A DNA stretch of 64,000 bases from Gammaproteobacteria bacterium RIFOXYD12_FULL_61_37 (GTDB lineage: Bacteria; Pseudomonadota; Gammaproteobacteria; Chromatiales; Chromatiaceae): positions 1-64,000 of the forward strand of contig MGZB01000005.1 of NCBI GenBank assembly GCA_001801995.1. Direction: 5' to 3'. A program made the translations under genes and the position numbers. Shown here one piece after another: positions 1 through 6,572 of this stretch. Numbering within the stretch: position 1 is the first letter of the stretch; each line of letters starts with the position of its first letter. A model generated the notes under the pieces. That model worked only from the letters and a program-made list of their open reading frames with translations, was not told where the DNA came from and ran no database searches.

Positions 1-267
1 CCGTGCGATCAGCAAGGCTGGATACTGGGCTCGTGGCTGGCGATTACCCAGGTGGGAGTCTCACCCACTAAAGTTCGCGGCATTGCCAAGCCGCTGCTGG
101 CCCCTTTTTGCGCTGGACAATCCCCTCCCGCACCGCAAGCTAAGGACCGTGCAGCCTGCGCCCACGGGCTTCCACCCCGCCCCGCTTTCTCACCGCCAAG
201 GTACAACTCAAACTGCCGCTACGCCAGCTATACTCCAGAGCCGAAATATCGGACAAAGGGACTAATA
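1..267. other. Upstream region of the FNR-type regulator, no gene seen
   Basis: No convincing gene lies here. Short open frames exist on both strands, but their composition is irregular (runs of Pro, Arg and Ala) and they match no family I know. The last 60 bases should carry the promoter of the regulator that starts at 268. I see no clear FNR box or terminator. Confidence 0.4.
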
Positions 268-972
268 ATGGATGGCTTTCAATGCGCGCGTAAAATTCCG
301 CCCTGCAAATATGTCGATGTTTGCTGTCTGTCTACGGGTTCAACCTGCCAGTTGGGCGAAGGGCTAAGCAAGCAACACTTCGCCAGTCTGATGGGTATTA
401 TCCGTACCCGAGGCACCTATGAACCCGGCGAGAGAATCTTTAAGATCGAAGACGATTTTCTGTCCCTCTTCGTGGTCCAATCCGGGATTGTGAAGATAGA
501 GACCGTCTCACAGGAGGGAGATAACCTGGTGGAGGGTTTTTACTTCCAGGGGAACTTGATCGGTCTCGAAGCCGTCGGCGACCGTAAATACCGTTATGAC
601 GCCGTGGCACTGGAGCGAACCCGGTTATGCGAGATCCCTTTCGCCCAGCTCGAATCGCTCTGTTCGTTCATCCCGCGGTTGCAACACAGGCTGTTGATGC
701 TGATGGGAGAAAGAATCCGCCAGACCAATGATGTCCTCTTGCAGGGACGCCACGTTTGCACCGAAAAAAAGCTGCTGCGGTTCTTCCAGATGCTGCGAGA
801 GAAAGGCCAGGCAGAGCGGGTCCATCTGCCCATGAGCAAAACCGATATCGCAAGTTATTTAGGGGTGCGGCCGGAATCACTCAGCAGGGCTTTATATAAG
901 CTGAAGCGCAACGGCCACATTCAAATCTGCCCAACCACAAAAGAGATCCTGCTGCTCTCGAAGCGGTGGTGA
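268..972 (+). CDS. FNR/CRP-family transcriptional regulator, probable Fe-S oxygen sensor
   Basis: A 234-residue CRP/FNR-type activator with an N-terminal Cys cluster (C6, C13, C19, C20, C27), a cyclic-nucleotide-like beta-roll (about 35-130) and a C-terminal winged HTH (about 165-220). C121 lies in an LCEIPF context and aligns with the fourth cluster ligand of E. coli FNR (C122). The recognition helix keeps E203, S206 and R207, the E-x-x-S-R set that reads TTGAT half-sites. The N-terminal Cys spacing differs from E. coli FNR, so Fe-S binding is inferred. ATG 268 is chosen over the in-frame start at 52 because the upstream 72 residues look non-coding. Perfect FNR boxes occur at 58.0-58.3 kb and a near match upstream of ubiU. 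Confidence 0.88.
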   Translation: MDGFQCARKIPPCKYVDVCCLSTGSTCQLGEGLSKQHFASLMGIIRTRGTYEPGERIFKIEDDFLSLFVVQSGIVKIETVSQEGDNLVEGFYFQGNLIGLEAVGDRKYRYDAVALERTRLCEIPFAQLESLCSFIPRLQHRLLMLMGERIRQTNDVLLQGRHVCTEKKLLRFFQMLREKGQAERVHLPMSKTDIASYLGVRPESLSRALYKLKRNGHIQICPTTKEILLLSKRW

Positions 973-1016
973 TCTAGCGAAACCTGTTGGGTGCCGGGAT
1001 GCCCGGAGGGGAGCGC

Positions 1017-1346
1017 TTATGAGACTGCGCTTGCAGGCAAATCGATAAGGGCGTCACCGCCCTCTTCCCGCACGGGGTAGATACCGATGGGACGGCACCG
1101 TTCCCTGGGGCGATTGGTCACTCGGCCGGTCTCCAGGGAGAAGGCGATGCCGTGGACGCCGCATTGGATGGCGCCCTGGGTCAATTTGCCGGTCGCCAGG
1201 GGAGCGCCGAAGTGGCCGCATTTGTTATCCAGACAGTACAGCCGTCCTCCCTGACGGATCAGCAGCAAGGCCTTCCCCTCCTGCTGGAAGGGGCGGATCT
1301 CGCCCTCTCCCATCGAAGCGGCGCCGTGAAAACGGAACTCGGTCAT
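1017..1346 (-). CDS. Rieske-type [2Fe-2S] ferredoxin
   Basis: A 109-residue soluble Rieske protein. The cluster ligands are visible as C43-x-H45 and C62-x2-H65, separated by 16 residues, in CGHFGAPL and CGVHGIAF contexts. The length is that of a stand-alone Rieske ferredoxin (NirD or biphenyl-dioxygenase ferredoxin type); there is no TM anchor or dioxygenase domain. It starts two bases after the stop of the 68-residue gene and is probably co-transcribed with it and with ubiUV upstream. It may pass electrons to an Fe-S or hydroxylation step of that pathway, but this is inferred from position only. Confidence 0.88.
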   Translation of the reverse strand: MTEFRFHGAASMGEGEIRPFQQEGKALLLIRQGGRLYCLDNKCGHFGAPLATGKLTQGAIQCGVHGIAFSLETGRVTNRPRERCRPIGIYPVREEGGDALIDLPASAVS

Positions 1347-1348
1347 GC

Positions 1349-1555
1349 TCAGGACTTGTAGCCGGGATCGACCCAGCAGCGCGGCAGGGCCTCGCCCGAG
1401 GGGAAGACCAGTTCGGCCTTATTGAAATCCTCGGCCTCGGGCATCTCCTCGCCGGCGTGGAAGCGGGCGATGACGTTGTCGGCACAGGGATCGAAGAGGG
1501 CGGGCAGGTCCAGAACTTCCACCAGGTCGCCTTTTGCTGCGTGTTTCAGGAACAT
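1349..1555 (-). CDS. Small acidic protein of unknown function
   Basis: A 68-residue acidic protein with a compact composition, including the stretch LVFPSGEALPRCW near the C-terminus and single Cys residues at about 24 and 60. No known domain is recognised. It sits between ubiV (68-bp gap) and the Rieske gene (2-bp gap) on the same strand, which suggests one transcription unit and co-function with the Rieske protein. An AGGTGTGAGATG-like context precedes the ATG. Confidence 0.65.
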   Translation of the reverse strand: MFLKHAAKGDLVEVLDLPALFDPCADNVIARFHAGEEMPEAEDFNKAELVFPSGEALPRCWVDPGYKS

Positions 1556-1622
1556 CTCACACCTCCATTTCAGCTTTGCCTACCCAGAGGATAGACGAGG
1601 AAGCGGGTTCCGGGCGTGGAAC

Positions 1623-2531
1623 TTATAGGGATTGCTCGATGCCGGGCCGGTTGTTCCAATAGCCGTCGCAGGGGCCTGTGGGCATGAAACGGAGGATGGC
1701 TTCCTGCTGCTGTTTGGCGGTGACAGGTTGCTCCAGCCCCTTGCGGAAGGCTTCGATCACGGCCAGGGTGTGATGCGACTGGGGGCTGATGCGCAGGATA
1801 TCGACGCCCAGTTCCAGCACCTCGTCCAGTTCGGGCAGCAGGCTGTGAGTCTGGGCCGATTGGGTCTGGATGCCGTTCAGGGCGAGGAAGGGCTGCCCCT
1901 CCTGGGTCTTGAGCAGCAGCCCGTCGGGGTAGTCCAGGCAACGGAGCTGGCAGTCGTCCTTGGGCAGGTTGTGGTGGCGGGCGGTATAGCAGCGGGCGGA
2001 ATAGGCCAGCGGCAGGCGGCCATAAGCGAAGACCTCGGTCTCGACCCCCGCTGGGCGTTCCCGCTGCATGGCGGCCAGGGTCTGCTTGGAGAGTTCCACC
2101 GGCAGGACCCAGCGCTTCAAGCCCTGGCGGGCCAGGACGGCAAGGCTGTGCTGGTTGTAGGTATTGACGCCGGTGCCTGCGACGAAGGGACCCTTGCCGG
2201 CCAGCAAGGCCACCGCCCCCATGTCGTTGGCCTCCACCATGAAACGGCCGTTGCCGCAGATGCGGCGCAGGGCCAGCAGTTCCGATTCGGCCTCCAGCAG
2301 GGTCATGGCCGATAGCACCACCTCCTTGCCGGCCTCGGCCAGCTTGGCCGCCAGATCCATCCAGCCCTCGAAATTGAGGGAACGGCGCTTGCTGCACACC
2401 GTCTCGCCCAGGTAGACGATATCGACGGCGGAATCGGCCACCTGGTCATAGAAGGCGTGCAGGTCCTGCTCGGGCCAGTAATAGAGGACGGGGCCGAGGG
2501 AGAGGCGGGGCTTGATCGGGGTATCGGTCAT
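1623..2531 (-). CDS. ubiV: UbiV, O2-independent ubiquinone biosynthesis protein (U32 family)
   Basis: A 302-residue U32 protein related to E. coli UbiV (YhbV). With its partner UbiU it binds [4Fe-4S] clusters and carries out O2-independent ring hydroxylation in ubiquinone synthesis. C46, C181, C194 and C198 reproduce the spacing of the E. coli cluster ligands (C39, C180, C193, C197). The start at 2531 (MTDTP) avoids a 42-residue extension that would overlap ubiU. It lies 19 bp downstream of ubiU. No ubiT (SCP2 accessory factor) is visible in the window. Confidence 0.93.
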   Translation of the reverse strand: MTDTPIKPRLSLGPVLYYWPEQDLHAFYDQVADSAVDIVYLGETVCSKRRSLNFEGWMDLAAKLAEAGKEVVLSAMTLLEAESELLALRRICGNGRFMVEANDMGAVALLAGKGPFVAGTGVNTYNQHSLAVLARQGLKRWVLPVELSKQTLAAMQRERPAGVETEVFAYGRLPLAYSARCYTARHHNLPKDDCQLRCLDYPDGLLLKTQEGQPFLALNGIQTQSAQTHSLLPELDEVLELGVDILRISPQSHHTLAVIEAFRKGLEQPVTAKQQQEAILRFMPTGPCDGYWNNRPGIEQSL

Positions 2532-2550
2532 GAAGTCAATCGGGATAGGG

Positions 2551-3546
2551 TTATTGCCAAGGACGATGCAAGGCACCCAGGGTGGTCTGAGCGCCTTCGG
2601 AGACCTTCGCCAGGGCGGCGTTCCATTCGCCCTTGGGGTTGAAGTGATCCGGGTCACGGGTAGCCGCGTCGATGGCCTGGCGCCAGACCCGCGCCACCTC
2701 GGCCACGTAGGCGGGGCTGCGCTGGCGGCCTTCGATCTTGATGGCGGCGATGCCCATCTTGATCAGATCGGGCAGGACCCCCAGGGTATTGAGGCTGGTC
2801 GGGTCCTCGATGGCGTGATAGGTGTGGCCGCCCGCCTCGAACCGGCCCTTGCAGATGGTCGGATAGCCCGCCCGGTCGGTCTTGCCGTAGCGTTCGATCA
2901 GGATGCCGCCGAGGCGGGTCTCCAGGGCGTTGGGAGTCTCGCGCCACTCGACCGATTCCGCTGGAGAACAGGCGCCGAAGGTGTTTGGCGACTGGCCGGC
3001 GGCAAAGGAGGAGAGCAGGCAGCGGCCCTCGACCATGACGCAGAGGGAGCCGAAGCCGAAGACCTCGATCTCCACCGGGCTGTTCTCCACCACATGCCGC
3101 ACCTGAGACAGAGACAACACACGGGGCAGCACCGCCCGGCGGATGCCGAAGTTCTTGTGATAGAAACGCAGGGCCTCGTAATTGGTGGCCGAGCCCTGTA
3201 CCGAAAGATGCAGCGGCAATTGGGGATGGCGGTTCGCCGCGTAGTCGAGCACACCCAGGTCGGCGGCGATCAGGGCATCGAAACCCATCCCGGCTGCCCG
3301 GTCCACAGCCGTCTGCCAATCGCCCCAATTATGGGGCTGGGGATAGGTATTGACCGCCAGCAGCACCTTGACGCCACGACTGTGGGCCAACTCGATCGCC
3401 TTGGCGGTGTTGCTCTCGTTGAAATTGAGGCCGGGGAAATGGCGCGCGTTGGTGGCGTCGCGGAATCCCATGTAGACGGCATTGGCCCCGTTCTCGACGG
3501 CGGCCTTGAGGGAAGGAAGATTGCCCGCTGGGCAGACCAGTTCCAT
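2551..3546 (-). CDS. ubiU: UbiU, O2-independent ubiquinone biosynthesis protein (U32 family)
   Basis: A 331-residue protein close to E. coli UbiU (YhbU) along its whole length, beginning MELVCPAGNL as in the family. The Fe-S ligands C169, C176 and C193 match the E. coli positions exactly, and the fourth lies in the ICKGRF stretch near 232. The motif KIEGRQRSPAYV is typical. Start 3546 is chosen by alignment with E. coli; an in-frame ATG at 3555 would add three residues. It heads the ubiU-ubiV-orf68-Rieske unit, and a near-match FNR site lies about 70 bp upstream (3609-3622), consistent with anaerobic expression. Confidence 0.95.
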   Translation of the reverse strand: MELVCPAGNLPSLKAAVENGANAVYMGFRDATNARHFPGLNFNESNTAKAIELAHSRGVKVLLAVNTYPQPHNWGDWQTAVDRAAGMGFDALIAADLGVLDYAANRHPQLPLHLSVQGSATNYEALRFYHKNFGIRRAVLPRVLSLSQVRHVVENSPVEIEVFGFGSLCVMVEGRCLLSSFAAGQSPNTFGACSPAESVEWRETPNALETRLGGILIERYGKTDRAGYPTICKGRFEAGGHTYHAIEDPTSLNTLGVLPDLIKMGIAAIKIEGRQRSPAYVAEVARVWRQAIDAATRDPDHFNPKGEWNAALAKVSEGAQTTLGALHRPWQ

Positions 3547-3608
3547 AGACAACATCTGGGTAAGGTGGAAACAGCCTGCAATCGTCTTCGCCACTGGCGC
3601 TGCTGGCA

Positions 3609-3622
3609 ATGACTCAGATCAA
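3609..3622 (-). promoter_or_regulatory. Candidate FNR box upstream of ubiU
   Basis: Read on the minus strand the sequence is TTGATCTGAGTCAT, matching TTGAT-N4-ATCAA at 8 of 10 positions (perfect left half, two mismatches in the right half). Its centre is about 70 bp before the ubiU start, a plausible activator position. It is degenerate, so it is supported mainly by the role of ubiUV in anaerobiosis and the FNR-type gene 2.6 kb away. Confidence 0.45.
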
Positions 3623-3677
3623 GGCGGGGGGAGGCTAGGCGCCCCTCTCCCCGCAAGGGAAGAGGGGCTGGAATGGC

Positions 3678-4439
3678 TCAAAGGTCGTAAGTATCGAGAG
3701 AAAAGGGCCGCTGGAACCGTTGCGTGTGTCCGGCCGAATCCCGCCTCGTCTCCGGCTCAGTCTCCCAGAAACTGAAACGTTCGACCACGCGCCGTCCTGA
3801 CCCGCTATCTTCCCTGGCAGCCCAACGGGAGGCCGCGTCGTGATTGGGGCTGCCGACGATAACAATGCGCGAATTGGCCTTGCCGTGCTGCTTGACCAGG
3901 TTGAACAGGGTTTCCGCATTGTCGGGGTGCAGACGGATGCAGCCATGCGAAGCCGGCCGGCCGAGGCGGCCGATGGCCTCCGTGCCGTGAATGGCGTAGC
4001 CGCTATGGAAAAACACGGAAAACGGCATGGGGGCGTCATCGTACTTCTTGGAAAAATGCATCCGGGCCAGCCACTGTGGTCTGAAGGTGCCATTGGGAGT
4101 TGAATAACCCCAACGCGCCGTCGATACCTTCCAAGTATATTCATGCTCGCCGTTGACGTAGATCATCGCCCTCTGCTGGCCGAGATCGATCACAGCCTTT
4201 AACGCGGGACCTGTACCTGCTTGGTCCGAGCTCCCAGAAGAGTTGGCAGCTTCTTCGTCCTGATCTACCCTGGGACGGTCGAGGTCCAGCTTCAGGGAAT
4301 CGGGTACCGGGGTACTCTGGCCATTCGCCCCGATCACCACGCGCACCCTGGAATCAGACGGGGTTTCCGTACCCATGGCCGTTTGGCCAGCCAGCAAAAA
4401 AACACCCATGGTCAACAAAATGGGCCATTTCCGGATCAT
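3678..4439 (-). CDS. L,D-transpeptidase (YkuD domain), exported
   Basis: A 253-residue protein with an N-terminal signal peptide (MIRKWPILLTMGVFLLAG), a low-complexity linker and a YkuD catalytic domain (about 85-200). The signature H-G-T-E then SHGCIRLHPDN carries the catalytic His, Ser-His-Gly and Cys. It should cross-link peptidoglycan stem peptides or anchor a protein to them in the periplasm. Start 4439 is preferred over ATG 4448: an AAGGAG stands nine bases before it but directly abuts the upstream ATG. A hairpin (4466-4486) lies in the 5' leader. The C-terminal 50 residues after the fold are Arg/Ser-rich and unassigned. Confidence 0.9.
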   Translation of the reverse strand: MIRKWPILLTMGVFLLAGQTAMGTETPSDSRVRVVIGANGQSTPVPDSLKLDLDRPRVDQDEEAANSSGSSDQAGTGPALKAVIDLGQQRAMIYVNGEHEYTWKVSTARWGYSTPNGTFRPQWLARMHFSKKYDDAPMPFSVFFHSGYAIHGTEAIGRLGRPASHGCIRLHPDNAETLFNLVKQHGKANSRIVIVGSPNHDAASRWAAREDSGSGRRVVERFSFWETEPETRRDSAGHTQRFQRPFSLDTYDL

Positions 4440-4465
4440 ACAAATCATCTCCTTCTTAATCGATG

Positions 4466-4486
4466 CCCATGAAATAAATTCATGGG
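4466..4486 (-). promoter_or_regulatory. Hairpin in the 5' leader of the L,D-transpeptidase gene
   Basis: An 8-bp perfect inverted repeat (CCCATGAA and TTCATGGG with a 5-base loop) about 20 bases upstream of the Shine-Dalgarno. It could be an operator or an mRNA structure. No regulator is assigned. Confidence 0.3.
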
Positions 4487-4714
4487 GCAATTATTTTCCG
4501 CAAACCGTAGCTGGGAAACATAGGCGGTTTTATGCGCAAAGGCAATAATCGCCTGGAAAATCCGATGGGATCGAGAGTTCCGCTGTTCGCCTTCAGGGAC
4601 TCTCAACGGGCCGGAGAGCAAACACAGAAGCAAATTTATCAACCCGACAAAAATCTCTCCAGCTACCCCGCCGTAGTAACAATCCCCCGGCAAAGCCGGG
4701 GGCCTTCAATTGTG

Positions 4715-4780
4715 AGCCGCTCAAAGCGGCTGGTAGGGTCGCTAACGCGACCCCAAGTTCATGAGCCACCTAAAGGTGGC
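4715..4780 (-). repeat. Row of three extra hairpins downstream of tnpA
   Basis: Three perfect short stem-loops in a row: AGCCGCT/AGCGGCT (4715-4731), GGGTCGC/GCGACCC (4736-4753) and GCCACC/GGTGGC (4765-4780), with loops of 3-4 bases rich in A. With the end palindrome at 4684-4702 they make four structures within 100 bp just 3' of tnpA. They could terminate transcription or form a structured RNA at the IS end. Confidence 0.6.
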
Positions 4781-4783
4781 AGC

Positions 4784-5215
4784 TCAGCTCCATAGTCTCA
4801 ACTGGTCTAATCGCTGATCTTCCTTCTCTTGGTGTCGTATGTACTCTCGAATCACCTTCTCGTCTCGGCCCACCGTCGAGACAAAGTATCCACGCGCCCA
4901 GAAGTGCTGGCCCACAAAGTTCCTTTTCCGCTCTCCATACACGCGGGCCAGGTGAATAGCGCTCTTGCCTTTGATATACCCAACTACTTGCGATACCGCA
5001 TACTTCGGCGGAATCGCAATCAACATATGCACATGGTCAGCCATCAGGTGTCCCTCTTCAATACGGCTCTCCCTCTGTTCCGCAAGCTTCCTGAATACCT
5101 CCCCAAGATGCGGTCGTAACTCATCGTACAAGGACTTACGGCGACATTTCGGAATGAACACTACATGATATTTGCACTCATATTTGGAGTGGCTTAGGCC
5201 CTCATACTCGGTCAT
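4784..5215 (-). CDS. tnpA: IS200/IS605-family transposase TnpA (Y1 HUH)
   Basis: A 143-residue TnpA of usual length. The HUH metal-binding motif is seen as HVHML (about residue 62), and the catalytic Tyr lies in the REYIRHQ stretch near the C-terminus. The N-terminal stretch KYECKYHVVFIPKCRRK is typical. The protein would excise and insert the element as single-stranded DNA at replication forks. It appears intact. Confidence 0.95.
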   Translation of the reverse strand: MTEYEGLSHSKYECKYHVVFIPKCRRKSLYDELRPHLGEVFRKLAEQRESRIEEGHLMADHVHMLIAIPPKYAVSQVVGYIKGKSAIHLARVYGERKRNFVGQHFWARGYFVSTVGRDEKVIREYIRHQEKEDQRLDQLRLWS

Positions 5216-5347
5216 CGGGGTTCCCCTCTGTCGTGTGCTTGGCGGCTCACAACCTGAAGTGTCCCCGATCGACCCCCGTAAATGTCAAACTTCTACTGCC
5301 TCCCCGGCAGAGCCGGGGGTTTTCCCATCATAATAAGGACTGGGTCT

Positions 5348-6124
5348 TCAATCCCTGCCCAAAAATAATCGCCCGAAGTTTCTCCCTGTCAACTCGACCA
5401 TCTCTTCAGTGGTCATGCCCCGGATCTCGGCCAGTTTCTCTGCCACATGGATCACATGGCGGGGTTCGTTGGGTTTGCCCCGATGCGGGATTGGGGTCAG
5501 GTAGGGAGAATCGGTCTCGATCAAAAGCCTTTCCTTGGGGACCTGGGCCGCGACGGCGCGGAGTTCGTCGGCGTTGCGGAAGGTGATGATGCCGGAGAAG
5601 GAGATGTAAAAGCCCATGTCGAGGGCCTGGGAGGCCATCTCCCAGTTCTCGGTGTAGCAGTGCATGACGCCGCCCACCTGCCCGGCCCCCTCTTCCCGCA
5701 TGATGCGGAGGGTATCCTCGCGGGCGTCCCGGCTGTGGATGATCAGGGGCTTGTTACAGAGCCGGGCGGCGCGGATATGTTGGCGGAAGCGTTCGTGCTG
5801 CCAGCTTAGGTCGCCCTTGCCGTGGTAGTAGTCGAGCCCGGTCTCGCCAATGGCGACGTTTTGGGGGTGTTGGGCGAGTTCGGCCAGCCTTTCCGGCGCG
5901 GGCGATTCCGTCTCCCTTTCGTTGGGGTGGACGCCCACGGAGAGGGAGATGTCCGCCACCCCTTCCACCAGCCGGACCATGGCCGGGTACTTCTCCATGT
6001 CGATGGCGACGCAGAGCATTTGCCCTACCCCGGCCTCGCGGGTCCGGTCGAGAAAGCGGAAAAAATCGCCGTCATAGGGGCCGAGTCCGACCCGGTCCAG
6101 GTGGCAGTGGGAATCGACTAACAT
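5348..6124 (-). CDS. tatD: TatD-family metal-dependent hydrolase/DNase
   Basis: A 258-residue TIM-barrel hydrolase starting MLVDSHCHLD, with metal ligands in SHCHLD, GETGLDYY, HSRDA, MHCYTE and TDSPYL. The start at 6124 is fixed by the family N-terminus. In gammaproteobacteria tatD follows holB and pilZ; here intact holB and pilZ lie 5 kb away on the far side of the STAND cassette, and only remnants of them directly precede this copy. A second, truncated tatD start stands at 10966-11028. This copy may have arrived with the cassette or be the original displaced by it. Confidence 0.93.
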   Translation of the reverse strand: MLVDSHCHLDRVGLGPYDGDFFRFLDRTREAGVGQMLCVAIDMEKYPAMVRLVEGVADISLSVGVHPNERETESPAPERLAELAQHPQNVAIGETGLDYYHGKGDLSWQHERFRQHIRAARLCNKPLIIHSRDAREDTLRIMREEGAGQVGGVMHCYTENWEMASQALDMGFYISFSGIITFRNADELRAVAAQVPKERLLIETDSPYLTPIPHRGKPNEPRHVIHVAEKLAEIRGMTTEEMVELTGRNFGRLFLGRD

Positions 6125-6131
6125 GGGATGG

Positions 6132-6236
6132 CTACAGGGTGTGGGTGGGCGTATAGAGGGCATTTTTGTCTTTGATGGTCAGGGAGAGGATTCTTCCCTG
6201 CCGGAGACCTCCCGGCATACTCATACCCACGGCCAT
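6132..6236 (-). pseudogene. pilZ remnant with an internal in-frame deletion
   Basis: This 34-codon frame starts MAVGMSMPGG and keeps SLTIKDKNALY as in the intact pilZ at 11036-11401. It then jumps directly to PTHTL and stop, where the intact protein ends PTHTM. About 88 internal codons are missing. It sits where pilZ should be, 8 bases before tatD. It also carries one extra codon near the start and several substitutions, so it is a diverged copy, not an assembly echo. Confidence 0.8.
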
Positions 6237-6302
6237 TTGCGGACTCCGGATAGCTTTTCAGTCTTGGTGGTGAATGATAGCAGCAGCGCCTCTGATTGTA
6301 GT
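6221..6302 (-). pseudogene. holB 3'-end remnant
   Basis: The minus-strand frame reads SEALLLSFTTKTEKLSGVR, almost identical to the C-terminus of the intact HolB (EALLLSFTTKTEKQSGVR). The stop codon is changed, so the frame runs six residues further. Homology with the holB copy at 11401 ends near 6302, which marks one border of the duplicated segment. Confidence 0.8.
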
Positions 6303-6572
6303 GTCGCCCTTCCTCCTTGCTGGCCTGCATGTTTTTCTTGACGAAACGACATCGAGCGGGATTGAGCATCCAGTTGGTAGGCGACATCCCCTTGGGGCAG
6401 CACACAGACCTGCCGCGCCCAAGCTGGTGCACCGAGTGTTCTGACGCAGGAGGGAGACAGCATCTACCGCTAAAGCGTTTTTCAACATCGTTAATTGATC
6501 GTTAGAATCGTTATTGAATTCATTCTAAGCGTCTATTAAACTAGCGGGCAAGCCCTTACTGGATTGCCTGCC
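6303..6572. promoter_or_regulatory. Upstream region of the STAND gene with a palindromic site
   Basis: No gene is seen. The stretch is more A/T-rich than the flanks towards its right end. A TTAGAAT / ATTCTAA inverted repeat (6502-6508 and 6522-6528) lies 45-70 bp before the STAND start and could be an operator or overlap the promoter. Homology with the flanking chromosome ends at about 6302. Confidence 0.35.

Larger units (their letters stand above)
4684..5319 (-). mobile_element. IS200-type insertion sequence
   Basis: The element carries one gene, tnpA of the IS200/IS605 family, and is bracketed by two nearly identical G/C palindromes: 4684-4702 (8-bp arms, 3-base loop) and 5302-5318 (7-bp arms). 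These are the expected subterminal hairpins that TnpA recognises on single-stranded DNA. There is no tnpB. Exact ends cannot be fixed because this family makes no target duplication. Three extra hairpins (4715-4731, 4736-4753, 4765-4780) lie between tnpA and the right-end palindrome. Confidence 0.8.

Noticed and set aside
9-206. 65-codon minus frame at the window start
   Set aside because: No family resemblance and no Shine-Dalgarno; composition looks non-coding.
2512-3612. 366-codon plus-strand frame over ubiU
   Set aside because: ubiU on the minus strand matches its family from end to end; the plus frame is a codon-bias shadow.
4490-4683. c-di-GMP (GEMM) riboswitch in the leader region near GCGCAAAGGCAA
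   Set aside because: Only a short GCGCAAAG match; the second helix and the conserved tetraloop receptor are not seen.
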